Shown: positions 25,153 through 38,256, numbered from the stretch's first letter. The stretch: DNA of 64,000 bases from Arbacia lixula (GCA_963669155.1 OZ022583.1:1890025-1954024), one strand, 5' to 3'. Numbers and translations: made by a program. The notes: a model not told the origin generated them from the letters alone.

Positions 25153-25925
25153 GTAACCCTTGCATTACCGGGTCTTGAAAACCCTATTGGCTTAATTACT
25201 ACACATCTACACGCCAATGGTAATGAGAGAGTTAACCCTTTCATTTCCATGCCTTGAAAACCCTATTGGCTTACTACACATCTTCATGCCAATGGTAATG
25301 AGAGAGTTAACCCTTTCATTTCCAGGCCCTGAAAATGCTATTGGCTTGCTACATACCTTCATACCAATGGTAATGAGAGAGATAATGCTTACTTGATTAC
25401 TGAGCCTTAGAAAACCCCATTGGGTACATATCTTCTTGCTTATGGTAATGAGAGAGGTATGCCTTACATTACCAGACCTTGGAAACCTCATTGGTTTACT
25501 ACAAATCGTCATACCAATGGTGTGTGAGAGAGTTGACCTTTACACTACCAGGCCTTGAGAACCCCATTGGTTTAATACACATCTTCATGCTAATGGTAAT
25601 ATAAGAGTTAACCTTTATATTACCGGGACTTCAGAACCCTATTGGTTTAGTACACATCTACATGCCAATGGTAATGAGAGAGTTAACCTTTATATTACCG
25701 GGCCTTGAGAACCCCATTGGTTTAGTACACATCTTCATACCAATGGTAATGAGAGAGTTAACCTTTATATTACCGGGCCTTGAGAACCCCATTGGTTTAG
25801 TACACATCTTCATACCAATGGTAATGAGAGAGTTAACCTTTATATTACCGGGCCTTGAGAACCCCATTGGTTTAATCACATCTTCATGCCAATGGTAATG
25901 AGAGAGTTAATCCTTTCTGTGTCAG
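25153..25925. repeat. 75-bp tandem satellite, about ten copies
   Basis: The marker GTAATGAGAG recurs at 25671, 25746 and 25821, exactly 75 bp apart. Each unit has AGAGAGTTAACC, a TTACCGGGCCTTGAGAACC block, CCATTGGTTTA and CACATCTTCAT..CAATGGT. The last three units are almost identical; the left ones are more diverged. Because 75 is divisible by 3, repetitive frames stay open on both strands; I do not regard these as genes. Single diverged units lie at 30727-30825 and 60796-60876. Confidence 0.92.
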
Positions 25926-26110
25926 ATAAAATGTTGTAACTCTCTCAGTACCGAGCCAGCAAAAGCCTGTTAACTTATGATATATTTCAAGCGTCTATGT
26001 TTCTGGGAGGGTTAACAAGAGTCATGTCATGTATTCTTATGAGTAGTGCCTATAAGGGACATAATGCATGTAATAATTCGACATTAACCCCGATCCTACC
26101 CCTCTCTTTC

Positions 26111-26111
<1 letters not shown>

Positions 26112-26160
<49 letters not shown>

Positions 26161-26228
26161 TCTCTCTCTCGATCTCCTTCTCTAACTCTGCTTCTCTCTG
26201 TCTCTCTGTCTGCCTGTCTCTCTCTCTG

Positions 26229-26285
<57 letters not shown>
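26112..26285. repeat. (CT)n microsatellite
   Basis: Long CT dinucleotide run with a few interruptions. Confidence 0.95.
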
Positions 26286-26289
<4 letters not shown>

Positions 26290-26702
26290 TCATCTGCACT
26301 CCTTTCTGCCACACAATAATTATTCTGTACGTGTCACTATTTCATGTCTCCGTTTTCTATTTACATGTAATACGTGTATATATTGGGAGAATGGAAAATG
26401 ATAGTCCTCGACAGTATTGTTGACACGGTGAAAATCTCATTTAAACAGGTGGATCGCCCAGTACACGGCATTTATTTTCCGTTTTTTTTTTCGAGTTCGG
26501 TTGTTTCCACCAAACTGTGACAAAAATATAGGTAATACGTAAAATACATTTTATTGTTTTCTTTCATGAATTTGATCTTATCATTTTAATCTTATAATAA
26601 TATTTGTTTTCATTGTGATCATGGGGGAAAATTGATATGAATTATTCGATCTAAAGAGAAGGTGGGCGTTTAGAGCAATAGACAGACAGACAGACAGACG
26701 TC

Positions 26703-26705
<3 letters not shown>

Positions 26706-26741
<36 letters not shown>
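26706..26741. repeat. (GA)n microsatellite
   Basis: Uninterrupted GA run, preceded by four CAGA units at about 26681-26698 and followed by a G-rich tract. Confidence 0.9.
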
Positions 26742-26747
<6 letters not shown>

Positions 26748-27101
26748 AGAGTGGGAAGGGGGGGGGGTGAAAATAGAAAAAGAAAGATATCCGGTGAATA
26801 AGCCGAAAGAGATACTTTGGTCTCACATAGATTAAATACAAGAATCAGCGTTTTTTGGATATTAGGTCATTCAGCTGTGATACGTTTTTCATCGTCGAGT
26901 TGCCTTTTGTTCAGGTGCAACAACCCGTTTCTTCATTTGTACAGTATTCAGGATCTGCAATGCAGAAACCTCATAGTCGCTTATTAGACTGTGCGAAACA
27001 TGCCTGCAGTATACTGTAAAATAATAATGGGACGTATCGGAATCATGGCGTCTCGAACATAAAGTGTTTGGAAGGACGGGCCCTATTCAGAAGTTATAAC
27101 A

Positions 27102-27687
27102 ATGCTGGTCAACTATTACCTTACATTATGTGGGGTGTGGATCGTTTGGAATGCCTTGGTGTTGAGTTTGTCCAGCCCATGCTTAGCAGATACTGGTAAG
27201 AAGCATAACCATAACGTTTTGTATTGTGTATTTATTAATTTTCCGCATAAAACCATTATAAAACACATTTTGTACACAAATGACAAATATAACGGGTGGA
27301 TTGCCATAGATTGCCATGCCTATGGGGCATAGAGTTTCTTTCGAAGGGAAATATTGGTGTGGCTTTCTCTCGTTTTGTTCTTAAATCAAACTTATTAACA
27401 TCATAACATTCTTCACATTAGTCCATGGGGAAAACTTTTTAGGAAAAGTTCAACTGAAATACGTCTATAATGAATGATGACCGGTGCGAGGTTTCGACGT
27501 GATGTCCAACCACATACATGCATACAACAGGTGTAATGTCTCGATCTGTGTATTGAACAAAGAATTATCCTTTTATTTCTATTGATCTATAGATTATGTG
27601 TGGATGAGTTTGTATAGAATCATGTGTGTATGTATTTGAGTTGTGTGGGTATGGGCGTGGGTGTATGTGTATGTGTGTGTGTATATA

Positions 27688-27761
<74 letters not shown>

Positions 27762-27838
27762 TGTGTTTGTATCCCACCTCTCTCCCTTTCCTTATGTCCA
27801 CTCTCTCTATCCACCCCCTTCCCCGTATTCCCCCTCCC

Positions 27839-27920
<82 letters not shown>

Positions 27921-28451
27921 CTTCACTTCTCTCTAACCTCTTCCCCTCTACTTCGCTATCCTCTTTCCCCATCTGTCTCTCTATCTCCCTGTCTCGCCTC
28001 CTCTCTCTCTACAGACCCCTCCCTCTCTATCATATTCTTACCCACCCCTCTATCTATAGTCATCTTTCTGTTTTTTTTCTTTTTATCCCTCCCTCGCTCG
28101 CAAGACTGTCTCCCTCTCGCCCTCGCCCTGTTATCAAACATTTATGTCCCGTGAAAGTGTTGCCTTCCTGCCTATTCCTTACCACTAAATATTAAAATTG
28201 ATTCTGTGTAGCCTAATGTATCTTGTGATGTACATGTATGTCTTTAGCGTTGAATGATCAGTTATCCTTTACCCTGCTAAGATCCGTGCGAGAGCTATCC
28301 CTGTCTGAATGCAGCCACGTGTGTGTCTGGTGGAGGGCGTTACCTGTGTCTCTGTCTCTTCCGAGAGTCCCGAGGCGATGGGACCACGCCCAACACACAG
28401 GGGGACACCTGCGGCACCTCAGTGGGTGAGTTGGTAGTCAGATAGTGGCAA

Positions 28452-28482
<31 letters not shown>

Positions 28483-31400
28483 CTTCTTCTTCTTCTTCTT
28501 CTTCTTCTTCTTCTTCTTCTTCTTCTTCTTCTTCTTCTTCTTCTTCTTCTTCTTCTTCTTCTTCTTCTTCTTCTTCTTCTTCTTCTTCTTCTTCTTCTTC
28601 TTCTTCTTCTTCTTCTTCTTCTTTTTCTTCTTCTTCTTCTTCTTCTTCTTCTTCTTCTTCTTCTTCTTCTTCTTCTTCTTCTTCTTCTTCTTCTTCTCCT
28701 TCTTATTTAGTACACTGTTTGTGTTACACCTCTGTTCAGATTCCTTTGACGTATTTGATTCCATCTGATCACACAAAACGACCAAATCATTTCGTTTAAA
28801 GCGGTAAATGTTTTTAGAAATAATGACTTTCAAACCTAAACAAAGAAATTGTTAAAAAACATTGTTATTTAAAATTTGCATTATGTGATCTTTTGTTAAG
28901 TGTTTAATGGAGTTTCTTCACAATATGATATTATTCATGCACTTGGTACTATTCGCCATTCTCTTTATCATTATTAGATATGTACTGTTCATAGAAAATA
29001 CATACACAGAAATGATAATACAAGCCTATGCGCACACAAAAAGAAAACTAGTAGGAAACCTAGCCAGAAAAAATTCGAGAAGTCATGGTTGATTGTTTGA
29101 GCAGAATGTGATGAAGAAAGTTATTTGTTTTTAAAAACACTTGCATCGCTAGACTGACATGCCTTCGTGGGTAACCTCATAATTAAGCACCTCAGAATGA
29201 AATACGTGTATATAACTTTTTCCGTTTTAACGGATCTTTGTTATTGCACGACCTTGCTGTCGTATATAATCTACGCAACTCATTGAACAATGCCTTGCGC
29301 TCACTCTTCATCCGCGCCATCTCAACAGTGAAATTGGAAATGGCACGTGACGGGTTTGGTTTGTATTTGAGATAGAAATGTACAGAAATGAGCTTGTTTT
29401 AGGTTTTTTTTAAATCTTTAAACTTAAAGATAAAGGGTTGTAGTTGAAATTGTGACACTGTCGTCACCACGGGTCCTGATCGCGCTTTCTTCCGACGATT
29501 TCTTTAATTTTTAGATTTTTTTATGCGATCATCTAATCAAACAAGATATATACAGTAGATGAGTGGTCACATCACGAGTCTCGTGATATTTTCCATTGGA
29601 CTATCCCAATTAGGTCATACTATACACATCATGATACTATTGCAGAACGTACTCCACTATAACTCTAATTCAACGGCTGGGGAAATCGTTGAGGTGGAAA
29701 AACAAAAGGGATAACCAAGGCTTTTACCATAATGAATTCACACATAATCTTTTGAGTTTTGAGTCCGCCTTCCTCCGACAAGTCTGATGCTCGTGACATG
29801 TTTCGATTTGCTGTGGAGGTATGGATTGCTCTAGTTTTGTAGTTACGATGAAGTTTTACTTCAGGGAAGGCTTTCATATCACAGAGCAACACAAAGGCGG
29901 CAAATAGGGGACAAACATAAAAAGAGGTACCGGTGTACAGCATACAAAATAGGTTAAGTGAAGTGCATTCATATTGTAATCACGATTTTACGAGCGTCGT
30001 TTTGCATTGTAATCCTTTCCTGTGTAAGAATAGGATGTTGGCAAAATAACACACACACGCACACACACCCTAAGGATAAATCTAATCAAGCGTGTGTGTG
30101 CATGACTGTGTTTTGAGCCATTTCTGCAAAGTTTGGGTATTTCACCAAGATGTGCATAAGTTCTGCACGATTTTACGCACGATTGGTGACCTATTATCTT
30201 GGATGCCAAATCTGATTCTCAATTCATCTGATTGCAATCAAATTTAGTTGAAATCTGATCTTTGAAGACTAAAGTTCTTGATGTTAACATCCGTCTGAAT
30301 ACAAAGTTCAAAAGTTGTGATTAGGATTATAGGAAATTCACTCCAACTACGTTAAAGCGGGAACAAATTGGGTTTATCTCATTTAGCATGAGAACTGTCA
30401 CCAGTTGTCGTTCGTAATAACGCACATCTTGGTGAAAAGGGGCCCTGACATCGTTACGACAGGCCACCCAGTCATGTTTGATTCCATGTAATAACTGCAT
30501 CATTTTAAGGCGATTCAGTCACGTGAACCTAAAACCAAACCAGAATACGATACGTAATAAAGTCAAGAACAGTTCTCAGCGATATGATTACATTTCCCGT
30601 TATGTTTGCTACTACTATTCAATACCACTGACTGTAGAGTTGAGTTTTTGACAGTGATTTTTTTTTGCACCAACGATGTACACCTCAATCCTATATCGAC
30701 ATAATTATTTTGTATTGTACAGAAAAGGTTAACCATTGTATTGCAACGGGTCTGGAAAACTACATTGACTTACTACACAGTCATCTTCATGCCATTGATA
30801 ATGAGAGAGTTGATCCTCTCATTATATGATGGGTTCTTCACAGTGTACTAAATAAATGGTCTCTTCGTGATTGGGTATTCATAGGGTTAAGCGTCAAGGT
30901 CACACCTAAAGGGGATTGACTACTTTTAATGAATACAGAATTATATTCGTGAAATTTGAGCAAAATGAGAATATTACCAACTATTTGGCACAAAATATGC
31001 GCTAATACATTCCTCCGCTTTTGTTCTGCACCTGTTGGGAACTCCTTAAACCATTACGGGACAGACGAATACTTTAATGTTGGATACTCTATTGGATTGG
31101 CGTGTGTCTATGTGTTTGTGTAAGATAGACATCAATGGTGCAACAAGTGGCTCCATCCCTATTACTCCCATATTTTCTCCACTTTCATGACTTAATTTTT
31201 CAACTATTTCTCCAACTACTCTTCACGAAATCATTACACCATTACTATGCATGTATTGTACAATTTTCTTCACTCTATTTCCCCACGTTTTCTCAATTTT
31301 TTCTTCACTTTCCTGACTAAAATAATTTCCCCGATACATCCACATTTTCTTTACTATCATGACATCTTTACTTAGTTTTTCCACTATTTCTCTACGTTTG

Positions 31401-34306
31401 TGCTCTTTTCACTTCATTTACTCCACTTGATTTTTGCATTATCCCCACGTTATTTCTTCACCCAATTTCTCCATTTCCCCCACTATACTTCACGTTATTT
31501 CTCCATTTCTTCTGCACACTATGTCGTGGTCTCTGCAGCGGCCAACTGCGGAGAGACATTCAGCAAACCATCGGGAGAAATCTTGAGTCCCTCGTATCCA
31601 GGAAACTATCCCAGTCAGCAGGAATGCGCCTACCTCGTCCGGGTCCTCGACGCCGATGTCATTACTTTCTCCGTCCACGACCTCGAAGTCGAATCGGGCA
31701 ATGACTTCGTCTACATCGGCAAGGGCCCAACGATCGACATCGAACTCGAAGGGAGCGTGGCAATCACGTCTGCCGGGATGGAGGTCACGGTCGACACCGA
31801 CCAAGCCTGGGTGTACTTTCACTCCAGTGAGAATACAAACTATAGGGGGTTTAATATCACCTATATCGCGGGTAAGTTTGTCACAGGGGTAACCCCTTAC
31901 CCCACCCCTCCTGTCTACCCCACGTACTCAATGTTTATCACAGAAGAATGTGTAAAATACATAAACTTCCTATAGATATAGATAATTGTATCTTTATCTG
32001 ATCACCGACATCAAATATATGTTACCAACATATATTATTACGTGATATAATTTTTAGGCTTATTAGATTAAACTGAAGTCAATACACGAACCCTCACCTC
32101 ACCTCTGTTTGCGCCCTATCCCTGACATGTCACTACATCTGTGAAATGATACATGTTTATTATGAAGAGACGCGATTATTGTTGATAAAGAAGACAGGAT
32201 GGCATTCTGAAAGAAACTTAGTCAAAACCTGTCATAGCTAATCTTTAGTTGGTATTCTAAAAACTGACCTAGGTCAAAACCTGTGCAATAGGTCACTCAC
32301 TGTCAAGGATCGAATTTGTACTTAGGTCACTAAAATGGTTATTGTGGTCCACTGTCAGCGTCCATTCGATCCTCACAGGACGTTCCATGGTAGAAAAAGA
32401 GTTTCTCCTACGCTGCCACCATGTAACATTCTTGCTTAGCAGTTCTTACAAGAATAATAAACGGGTTCTTTCATTGAGATTAACAATCATGGTGCCATAG
32501 CCAGTGGTTTTATTTCACTCTCTTTGTAGGGCTGCCCCTTATATAAATAAGCACTATAATGTGATTTAACAAATAGTACATAATGCCACAAAGTCCAAAC
32601 TCAAGTTCGTTTTCCGAATACTACCCCTGATGTAGTCATCCATCTCCCCCGAACCCTCTCCGTAGATACCAACCAGTGCCGGGACCAGCCGTGCCAGCAG
32701 GGCGGGACGTGTATCGATCTGGTGTACGCCTACGAGTGTACCTGCAAGGAGGGATGGACGGGAGAAAACTGTACCGTCGGTTTGCTAAGTGAGAGACGAT
32801 TAGCTATCCTTCTCCTCCTCTTCCTTCTGCGTGTTTTCTTTCCCTCCCTCCCTCCCTCCCTCCCTCCCTCCTCCTCCTCCTCCTCCTCCTCCTCCTCCTC
32901 CTCCTCCTCCTCCTCCTCCTCCTCCTTCTCCTCCTCCTCCTCCTCCTCGTCCTCCTCCTCCTTCTCCTCCTCCATCTCCTCCTCCTCCTCCTCGTCCTCG
33001 TCCTCCTCCTCCTCCTCCTCCTCCTCCTCCTCCTCCTCCTCCTCCTCCTCCTCCTCCTCCTCGTCCTCCTCCTCCTCCTCCTCGTCCTCCTCCTCCTCCT
33101 CCCTCTCCTCCTCCTCGTCCTCCTCCTCCTCCTCCTCCTCCTCCTCCTCCTCCTCCTCCTCCTCCTCCTCCTCCTCCTTCTCCTCCTCCTCCTCCTCCCC
33201 CTCCTCCTCCTCATCCTCCCCCTGCACTTCCTCTTCCACCCCCCCCCCCATTTTCCTTCTGTTCCTTATCCCCCTCCCATTCCCTTCTCTTAATTCTGCC
33301 TGTTTTCTCTCCCTCTTCCTCCATCTCCTCTTCCTCTCCTTCTTAATCTCATCATTCAACTTCATCCTCCTCTGTTTTTTGTTCTTGTTTTTCTCATTGC
33401 TATTTATCGTTATTTTCTCGTCTTGTTGTCTCTATCTTTACTCTGCTTCCTCTGTCGTCTCTTCCCCCCTTTTTTTCTCTTTGCCTTTTGACTTGATTTG
33501 ATTTTCTTATTTTTCTTCTCCTGCTCATTCTGCTTATTTCTTGTCTCTTTTAAATAGTTTATTTTTTGCATTTTTAGCTGCTTTTTGCCGTAGGATTATT
33601 TTTATGTGTAATTTAATTTTGTTTTGTTAAAATCAAACTGATATGTTAAAGTTTCCAAACTATCCGTACGACGTGTTACAAAGATTGAAACATAACACAA
33701 TCCGAATTATGGTGTAATTTAGATCTTTTTAATACTAGGATAACGAGAGTTCTCCTGGATTACCAGCACATAAAATGATACCGGTATTAGTGTTATTGGT
33801 GTATTGGTACAATTACCCCTTCCACCACCCCCTTCCTCCTACCCCCCCCCCCCCCCTCCCCTCCTCGTCCTGCGGTCCTTGTAGGGCTCACACAAATATT
33901 TCACCTTCACTCATTGCACCACATTTCTCTGTCTTATTCCCTCTCTATCCCACCATACCGAGACAGCAGAACCCACTAGTACCACGAGTACCCTAGGTGG
34001 TACCACCCCCACCACCACTACCACCACCACCACCACCACCACGCCCGCGGCAACCACCAGTGATGTGCCAGTGACTAATGGTAGTTACACTACAAACTTA
34101 GCTTAACCTAAACTTAACAAGAGACGCTTTCCAATTTATGTCAGATAATATGTTTTCTTGTTGTTTGTGAGATCGATCAGTTGAACTATTAGAATGACCT
34201 TGTTTCGAGGAATACATATGAAACAATTATTTCCTTCTTTGTTCTTTGTCACAAATCTATTATAATCGAGCCTCCCGTAAAGCGATATAGAACGTGAGAA
34301 AGAGAT

Positions 34307-34369
<63 letters not shown>

Positions 34370-35590
34370 AAGGGGAGGGGGTGGCGGGAGAAAAAGAGAG
34401 GAGGAAGGGGAAGACGTCACTTAACATTGTTGACATCGACCTTACATGACGATGACGGCGGCGATGCTAATGGTGATCGTGGTGGTGGTGGAGGAGCTAG
34501 AGGAGGAAGAAGATAACTAGGATATTTATTCAAACAGCAATTTCCATTTAGTCCTTGGGTACTACAATCAAATGAAATAGTTCCTTCCTGATTATTGTCA
34601 TGTAATTTTCTCACATGTTTCTCATCTTTCTCGTAGCGTCCATGAATGCGACGGAAGTCCCATCCAACTCCAGTGTATCAAATGCGACTGAGGCGTCTGT
34701 AGAAGCATCGGAAGCACAAGACGGTAAGTTGGACATACGACCCGAACCTACAAGACACTTAATTTGACACGTACAATTACTTATGAGATGATCGTCCAAA
34801 CTCACTTACAACAGTATCTACCCTCTCATCATCACGGGTATGTAGTTATCATTAACACAAAACGCCAGTTTTGCAATGTTAAAAAAAAAAATCGATCTTA
34901 ACATAATCCCAATCAATTTTAAGGGACTCGAATCAATTTTAGGGGCTTACAATACACTGTATGTCGATTTTAGTTGACGAAATAAATTTAAAAGCTATGC
35001 AAGTACCAACTAGCTGTTTTTTAGTGCTGGACTGCATGATTGTCTTTTCTATTCATTAATTTGTTAATTTGTTTATTTTATTGTAATGTTGATTATCTGT
35101 TCTATGTGACGGAAAGGGAGAGTTAGCAACTACCCACGGTATCATCCAAGGACGTTAATTCAGTTGGACTGTGCTTGAAAGGGGGAAGATTTATCGGCTG
35201 GGCAATCACATGACCCGGGAAATAGTACCACGTCGCGTGGCCGAAGTATTTTATGTTGGTTCTGTTCATGTTCGAAATATGCCAAAGGAATATATCTGTT
35301 TGGTACCGAGAATATGTTTATAGGTCTGTTCTATCACACTAATGGTATTATAACAATATCACATGTTATTGAAATTACAAGTTGCATCAGTGTTAATATA
35401 GCTTAGCTAGCGTATACAGTATTCAAATATATGTAGTTGTGTTGTGTTATATCAATGTATTATATTGTTTTAGTAAAGTTCTTCGTATCAATGATCATAA
35501 CTTTTCTGTGTGCTTTTGTTTGCAGTTGGTGGATACATGGCAATGGCAATTCTGTTTATGATCTTGTTTTTCCTGATCGCCTATGCATAA
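27102..35590 (+). CDS. EGF-CUB-EGF cell-surface protein with Thr/Ser stalk and C-terminal hydrophobic tail (unnamed)
   Basis: Exons 27102-27195, 28282-28425, 31539-31871, 32666-32779, 33967-34080, 34637-34723, 35526-35590. All introns are phase 1, as usual for modular extracellular proteins; 316 aa. Order: signal peptide 1-29 (hydrophobic core [12 protein letters not shown], likely cut after CLA); EGF-like 32-75 with six Cys (34, 39, 45, 54, 56, 75) and an RGD at 62-64 between Cys5 and Cys6; CUB 83-190 ([29 protein letters not shown]) with only the first of the usual two Cys pairs; second EGF 191-228 ([20 protein letters not shown]); Thr-rich stalk 229-266; Ser/Ala-rich segment 267-295 with three N-glycosylation sequons; hydrophobic 299-316 ending in AYA with no cytoplasmic tail, so a GPI signal is likely. 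An alternative donor (GTGAGA, exon end 32788) would add three residues in frame. I do not recognise an orthologue. Introns carry very large pyrimidine microsatellites. Confidence 0.8.
27692..27916. repeat. (GT)n then (CT)n microsatellites in intron 1 of the EGF/CUB gene
   Basis: GT run about 27692-27754 and CT run about 27835-27916. Confidence 0.95.
28453..28704. repeat. (CTT/TTC)n trinucleotide repeat, about 84 units, in intron 2
   Basis: A 252-bp run of TTC on the plus strand (GAA on the minus) with one TTTTT interruption near 28622 and a CTCC at the end. It starts 28 bp after the exon-2 donor of the EGF/CUB gene. Lys/Phe homopolymer frames across it are artefacts. Confidence 0.97.
30140..30437. 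mobile_element. Inverted-repeat MITE, family E, in intron 2 of the EGF/CUB gene
   Basis: Left TTTCACCAAGATGTGCATAA; right end CGCACATCTTGGTGAAA, inverted. The interior (AATCTGATTCTCAATTCAT, GGAACAAATTGGG, TCTCATTTAGCA) matches 61216-61495. Confidence 0.85.
30727..30825. repeat. Single diverged unit of the 75-bp satellite
   Basis: Contains GGTTAACCATTGTATTGCAA, CTTACTACACA, CATCTTCATGCCATTG and TAATGAGAGAGTTGATCC in the same order as the units at 25153-25925. Confidence 0.7.
32841..33215. repeat. (TCCC)n/(CCT)n polypyrimidine block in intron 4
   Basis: About 375 bp of TCCC then CCT repeats with scattered CGT and CTT variants, starting about 60 bp after the second EGF exon. Ser-, Pro-, Glu- or Arg-rich frames through it are artefacts. 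Confidence 0.95.
34312..34369. repeat. (GA)n microsatellite in intron 5 of the EGF/CUB gene
   Basis: GA run with one GATA interruption. Confidence 0.93.
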
Positions 35591-37564
35591 AGGAAAAGGG
35601 ACGTTCATCAACACGATGTACCAATGATTGCATGGAGCAGTCGACTGAAATAATGATATCCACATAATATCATAGTTGAGGTGTGGTGAATGCTGTCCAA
35701 CATCACTTGGATTATTCAAAGAATTGAATGTTCGCCGAAATACAAGAGATTATATAATCGTTGCTGTTAATATGGACAAATCGCAATGTATAGCCGTATT
35801 CGTGTATACACGAATGCATATATTTCGTTAACATACAATCTATTTCCTGTTATAGAATTTCTATTATATATCTAGTGATCTATACGGGTTTCTCAGGTGG
35901 AAAACGTGTGAACGATGGATGTGTTCATTAAAGAATATATATCCATCAAACTTAAACAGTAAATGTTACTATGGGCAATATTGTATCACTCTTTGTATGT
36001 AATCAAAAGTTCATAAAAGTGTATACAACTTTGAAGTACTTGATCTTCAAGAACAATTATTTCAAAATGCGCTATGCACATAGGACAAAGCATTATTTCT
36101 GATTTAACATCACATGGATTTCGGAATAGTCAATGAACGTCTACTTTTTGAATGTCAAGGCTCCATTCAGGGCAGATGGCGCAGATCGAAGACACAACAT
36201 TGATTAGGTCCTGAATCATCATCATTGAGTGTAAGAGTATGAAGTGTCATTCTGTCGGAAAAGTCATGGAATATAGTGTTGACTTTTGAACAGCAAGTTG
36301 AAACAAAGATATTTTCGCTTTATATGAACTTTATATGAGCTTTTATAGGATCATTATATGAACTTCCATAGCACATATGTGTAGTATACATACGATATAA
36401 ACTGCTTAGTAATAGTTTTATAGTGTTTTAGTATTGTGTGTAAAAACATTTTATATATCAAGATATGTTATGATGCAATGTTTGTGTATATATCTCTATA
36501 TTGAATAATTATTTATATACGCTCCCTGTTAGGGTAGAAAAGACAGTTTAGTGCTTTAGATCAATATGAAGATGACTGTAACACATAGAGCAGAGAGTCG
36601 CTATTAGTTAGATTGGATTTTGGGATATACTTTAGTACTAGACACGATATTATTGGACGAATAATAACCATGTACTGTAACAACAAGATACACGAAATAC
36701 TTGCCGATATAATGTTATTATCAGCTTAATGGGATTTGTCTTCAAAATTATGATAACATACATTAATTTTGTAACACGCTTAATGTGACGTTTCTAAGCG
36801 ATATGGCAAAGTAAATATCCTTGCAATATTAGGAGGGCAAGTACAATAACATCAATATATACAAATTGAAAAATGACATTATGATATCATTAGCATGATA
36901 CAAACATGTGACAATGTATGATTGATATAACAGAAATAAAAGAGAAGGTATAAGTGAATGTGTTCTCAGGCTGAAAATATCGTGATTGTATTTGAAAGGT
37001 GAATGAGAGTGTGGAATGCTGAGCGATGGGGGAGGGGGTGGGGGTGGGGGTGGGGGTGTAATATCGATACTATTCATTCAATACTTAATTAATTTGATTG
37101 TTCTTTGTACGTTTATTATTATGTTATGTATTCCAATTCAAAATGAGGACCGTGTGATATATGTTTGTATTAAATGAATACATTAAAGAATACTTTAAAA
37201 CAAATAATACAATTAGAAAGACAGACATATGAGATATTTTTTTTAAAAACTAAACAAGCAAAACAATTGCTTGAAATGATAATCACTTATTCCAAAATAT
37301 GACAAGTAACGTTGTGCTGATTGGACAATGGCGCATGCGAATGACTCGTGTACAGTAAGGTGATTTGTCCAAATATCTGTAATCATTAGGTAAATAAGAT
37401 GTTTGATTCGCGCATCCCACGTATCCGTTATTTTTAGTATTTTTACGACACTGTACATTAATCGTTACACGCTTACTTCTCCTCGGGAAAATAAAGAAAA
37501 AAACCTGAACACTTGCGTGCCATTTTTTTTTTTCAAATTGTATTTAGCCTACTTTGTACACTTA

Positions 37565-37568
<4 letters not shown>
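35591..37568. other. 3' region of the EGF/CUB gene and intergenic DNA
   Basis: AT-rich; probably the 3' UTR at its start. AATAAA at 36935-36940 is one candidate poly(A) signal. No other exon seen. Confidence 0.4.
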
Positions 37569-37629
<61 letters not shown>

Positions 37630-37642
37630 AGAGTGAGAGGGA

Positions 37643-37696
<54 letters not shown>

Positions 37697-37697
37697 G

Positions 37698-37744
<47 letters not shown>

Positions 37745-37745
37745 G
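37569..37745. repeat. (GA)n microsatellite upstream of CDC45
   Basis: About 175 bp of GA-rich repeat, with a complementary (CT)n run at 37915-37992. Confidence 0.95.
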
Positions 37746-37914
37746 GAGGAGGGGGGGGGGGTGGTGGTTGTAAAAAGACAGGAGAGGTAGCAAGGGTGAG
37801 AGTGCCTAGAGCGATTAGGAGTTATATAATTTTTATGTTCACAAAGTTCAATTAATGCAGATTCATTGTACTCTCCTTCTAATCACAAAAGAACGCTTTA
37901 CAAATATTTTTTCT

Positions 37915-37957
37915 TTCTCGCTCTCTCTCTCTCTCTCTCCCTCTCTCTCTCTCTCCC

Positions 37958-37992
<35 letters not shown>
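37915..37992. repeat. (CT)n microsatellite upstream of CDC45
   Basis: CT run with CCCT interruptions, about 265 bp before the CDC45 start codon. Confidence 0.95.
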
Positions 37993-38165
37993 TTGCAAGT
38001 GTGTCTCAGGAATTTGTACAATAATCATGTTCAACACAAATAGGCCTCACGATAAACATGATTGTCATTAACTTTTGCTCTACATTGTATGTTTTTGGCT
38101 CATCGCGGGCATATACAATTTTGAACGCAGAGGGAGACATACCTAAAATTGAAAGAAATAATCTC

Positions 38166-38173
38166 GCGGGAAA
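38166..38173 (+). promoter_or_regulatory. E2F-like site upstream of CDC45
   Basis: CTCGCGGGAAAAG contains GCGGGAAA, the complement of the E2F consensus TTTCCCGC, 84 bp upstream of the CDC45 ATG. CDC45 is a known E2F target in animals. The transcription start is not visible from sequence alone. Confidence 0.5.
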
Positions 38174-38256
38174 AGTTTTATTTATTTTTGACTCGGAGAA
38201 TCACAAACACGGAATAAAGGAATATTTTTCTTGATATTACTCGAGAGTGAAGGAAT

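Noticed and set aside
25207-25879. Repetitive 25-residue protein repeats on both strands
   Set aside because: They arise because the satellite unit is 75 bp; no start context, splice evidence or domain.
28438-28833. Poly-Lys and poly-Phe open frames
   Set aside because: They are translations of the TTC/GAA trinucleotide repeat in an intron.
32722-33501. Long Ser-rich, Pro-rich, Glu-rich and Arg-rich open frames
   Set aside because: The frame is a continuation of the real EGF exon past its donor into a CCT repeat; the other frames are repeat artefacts.
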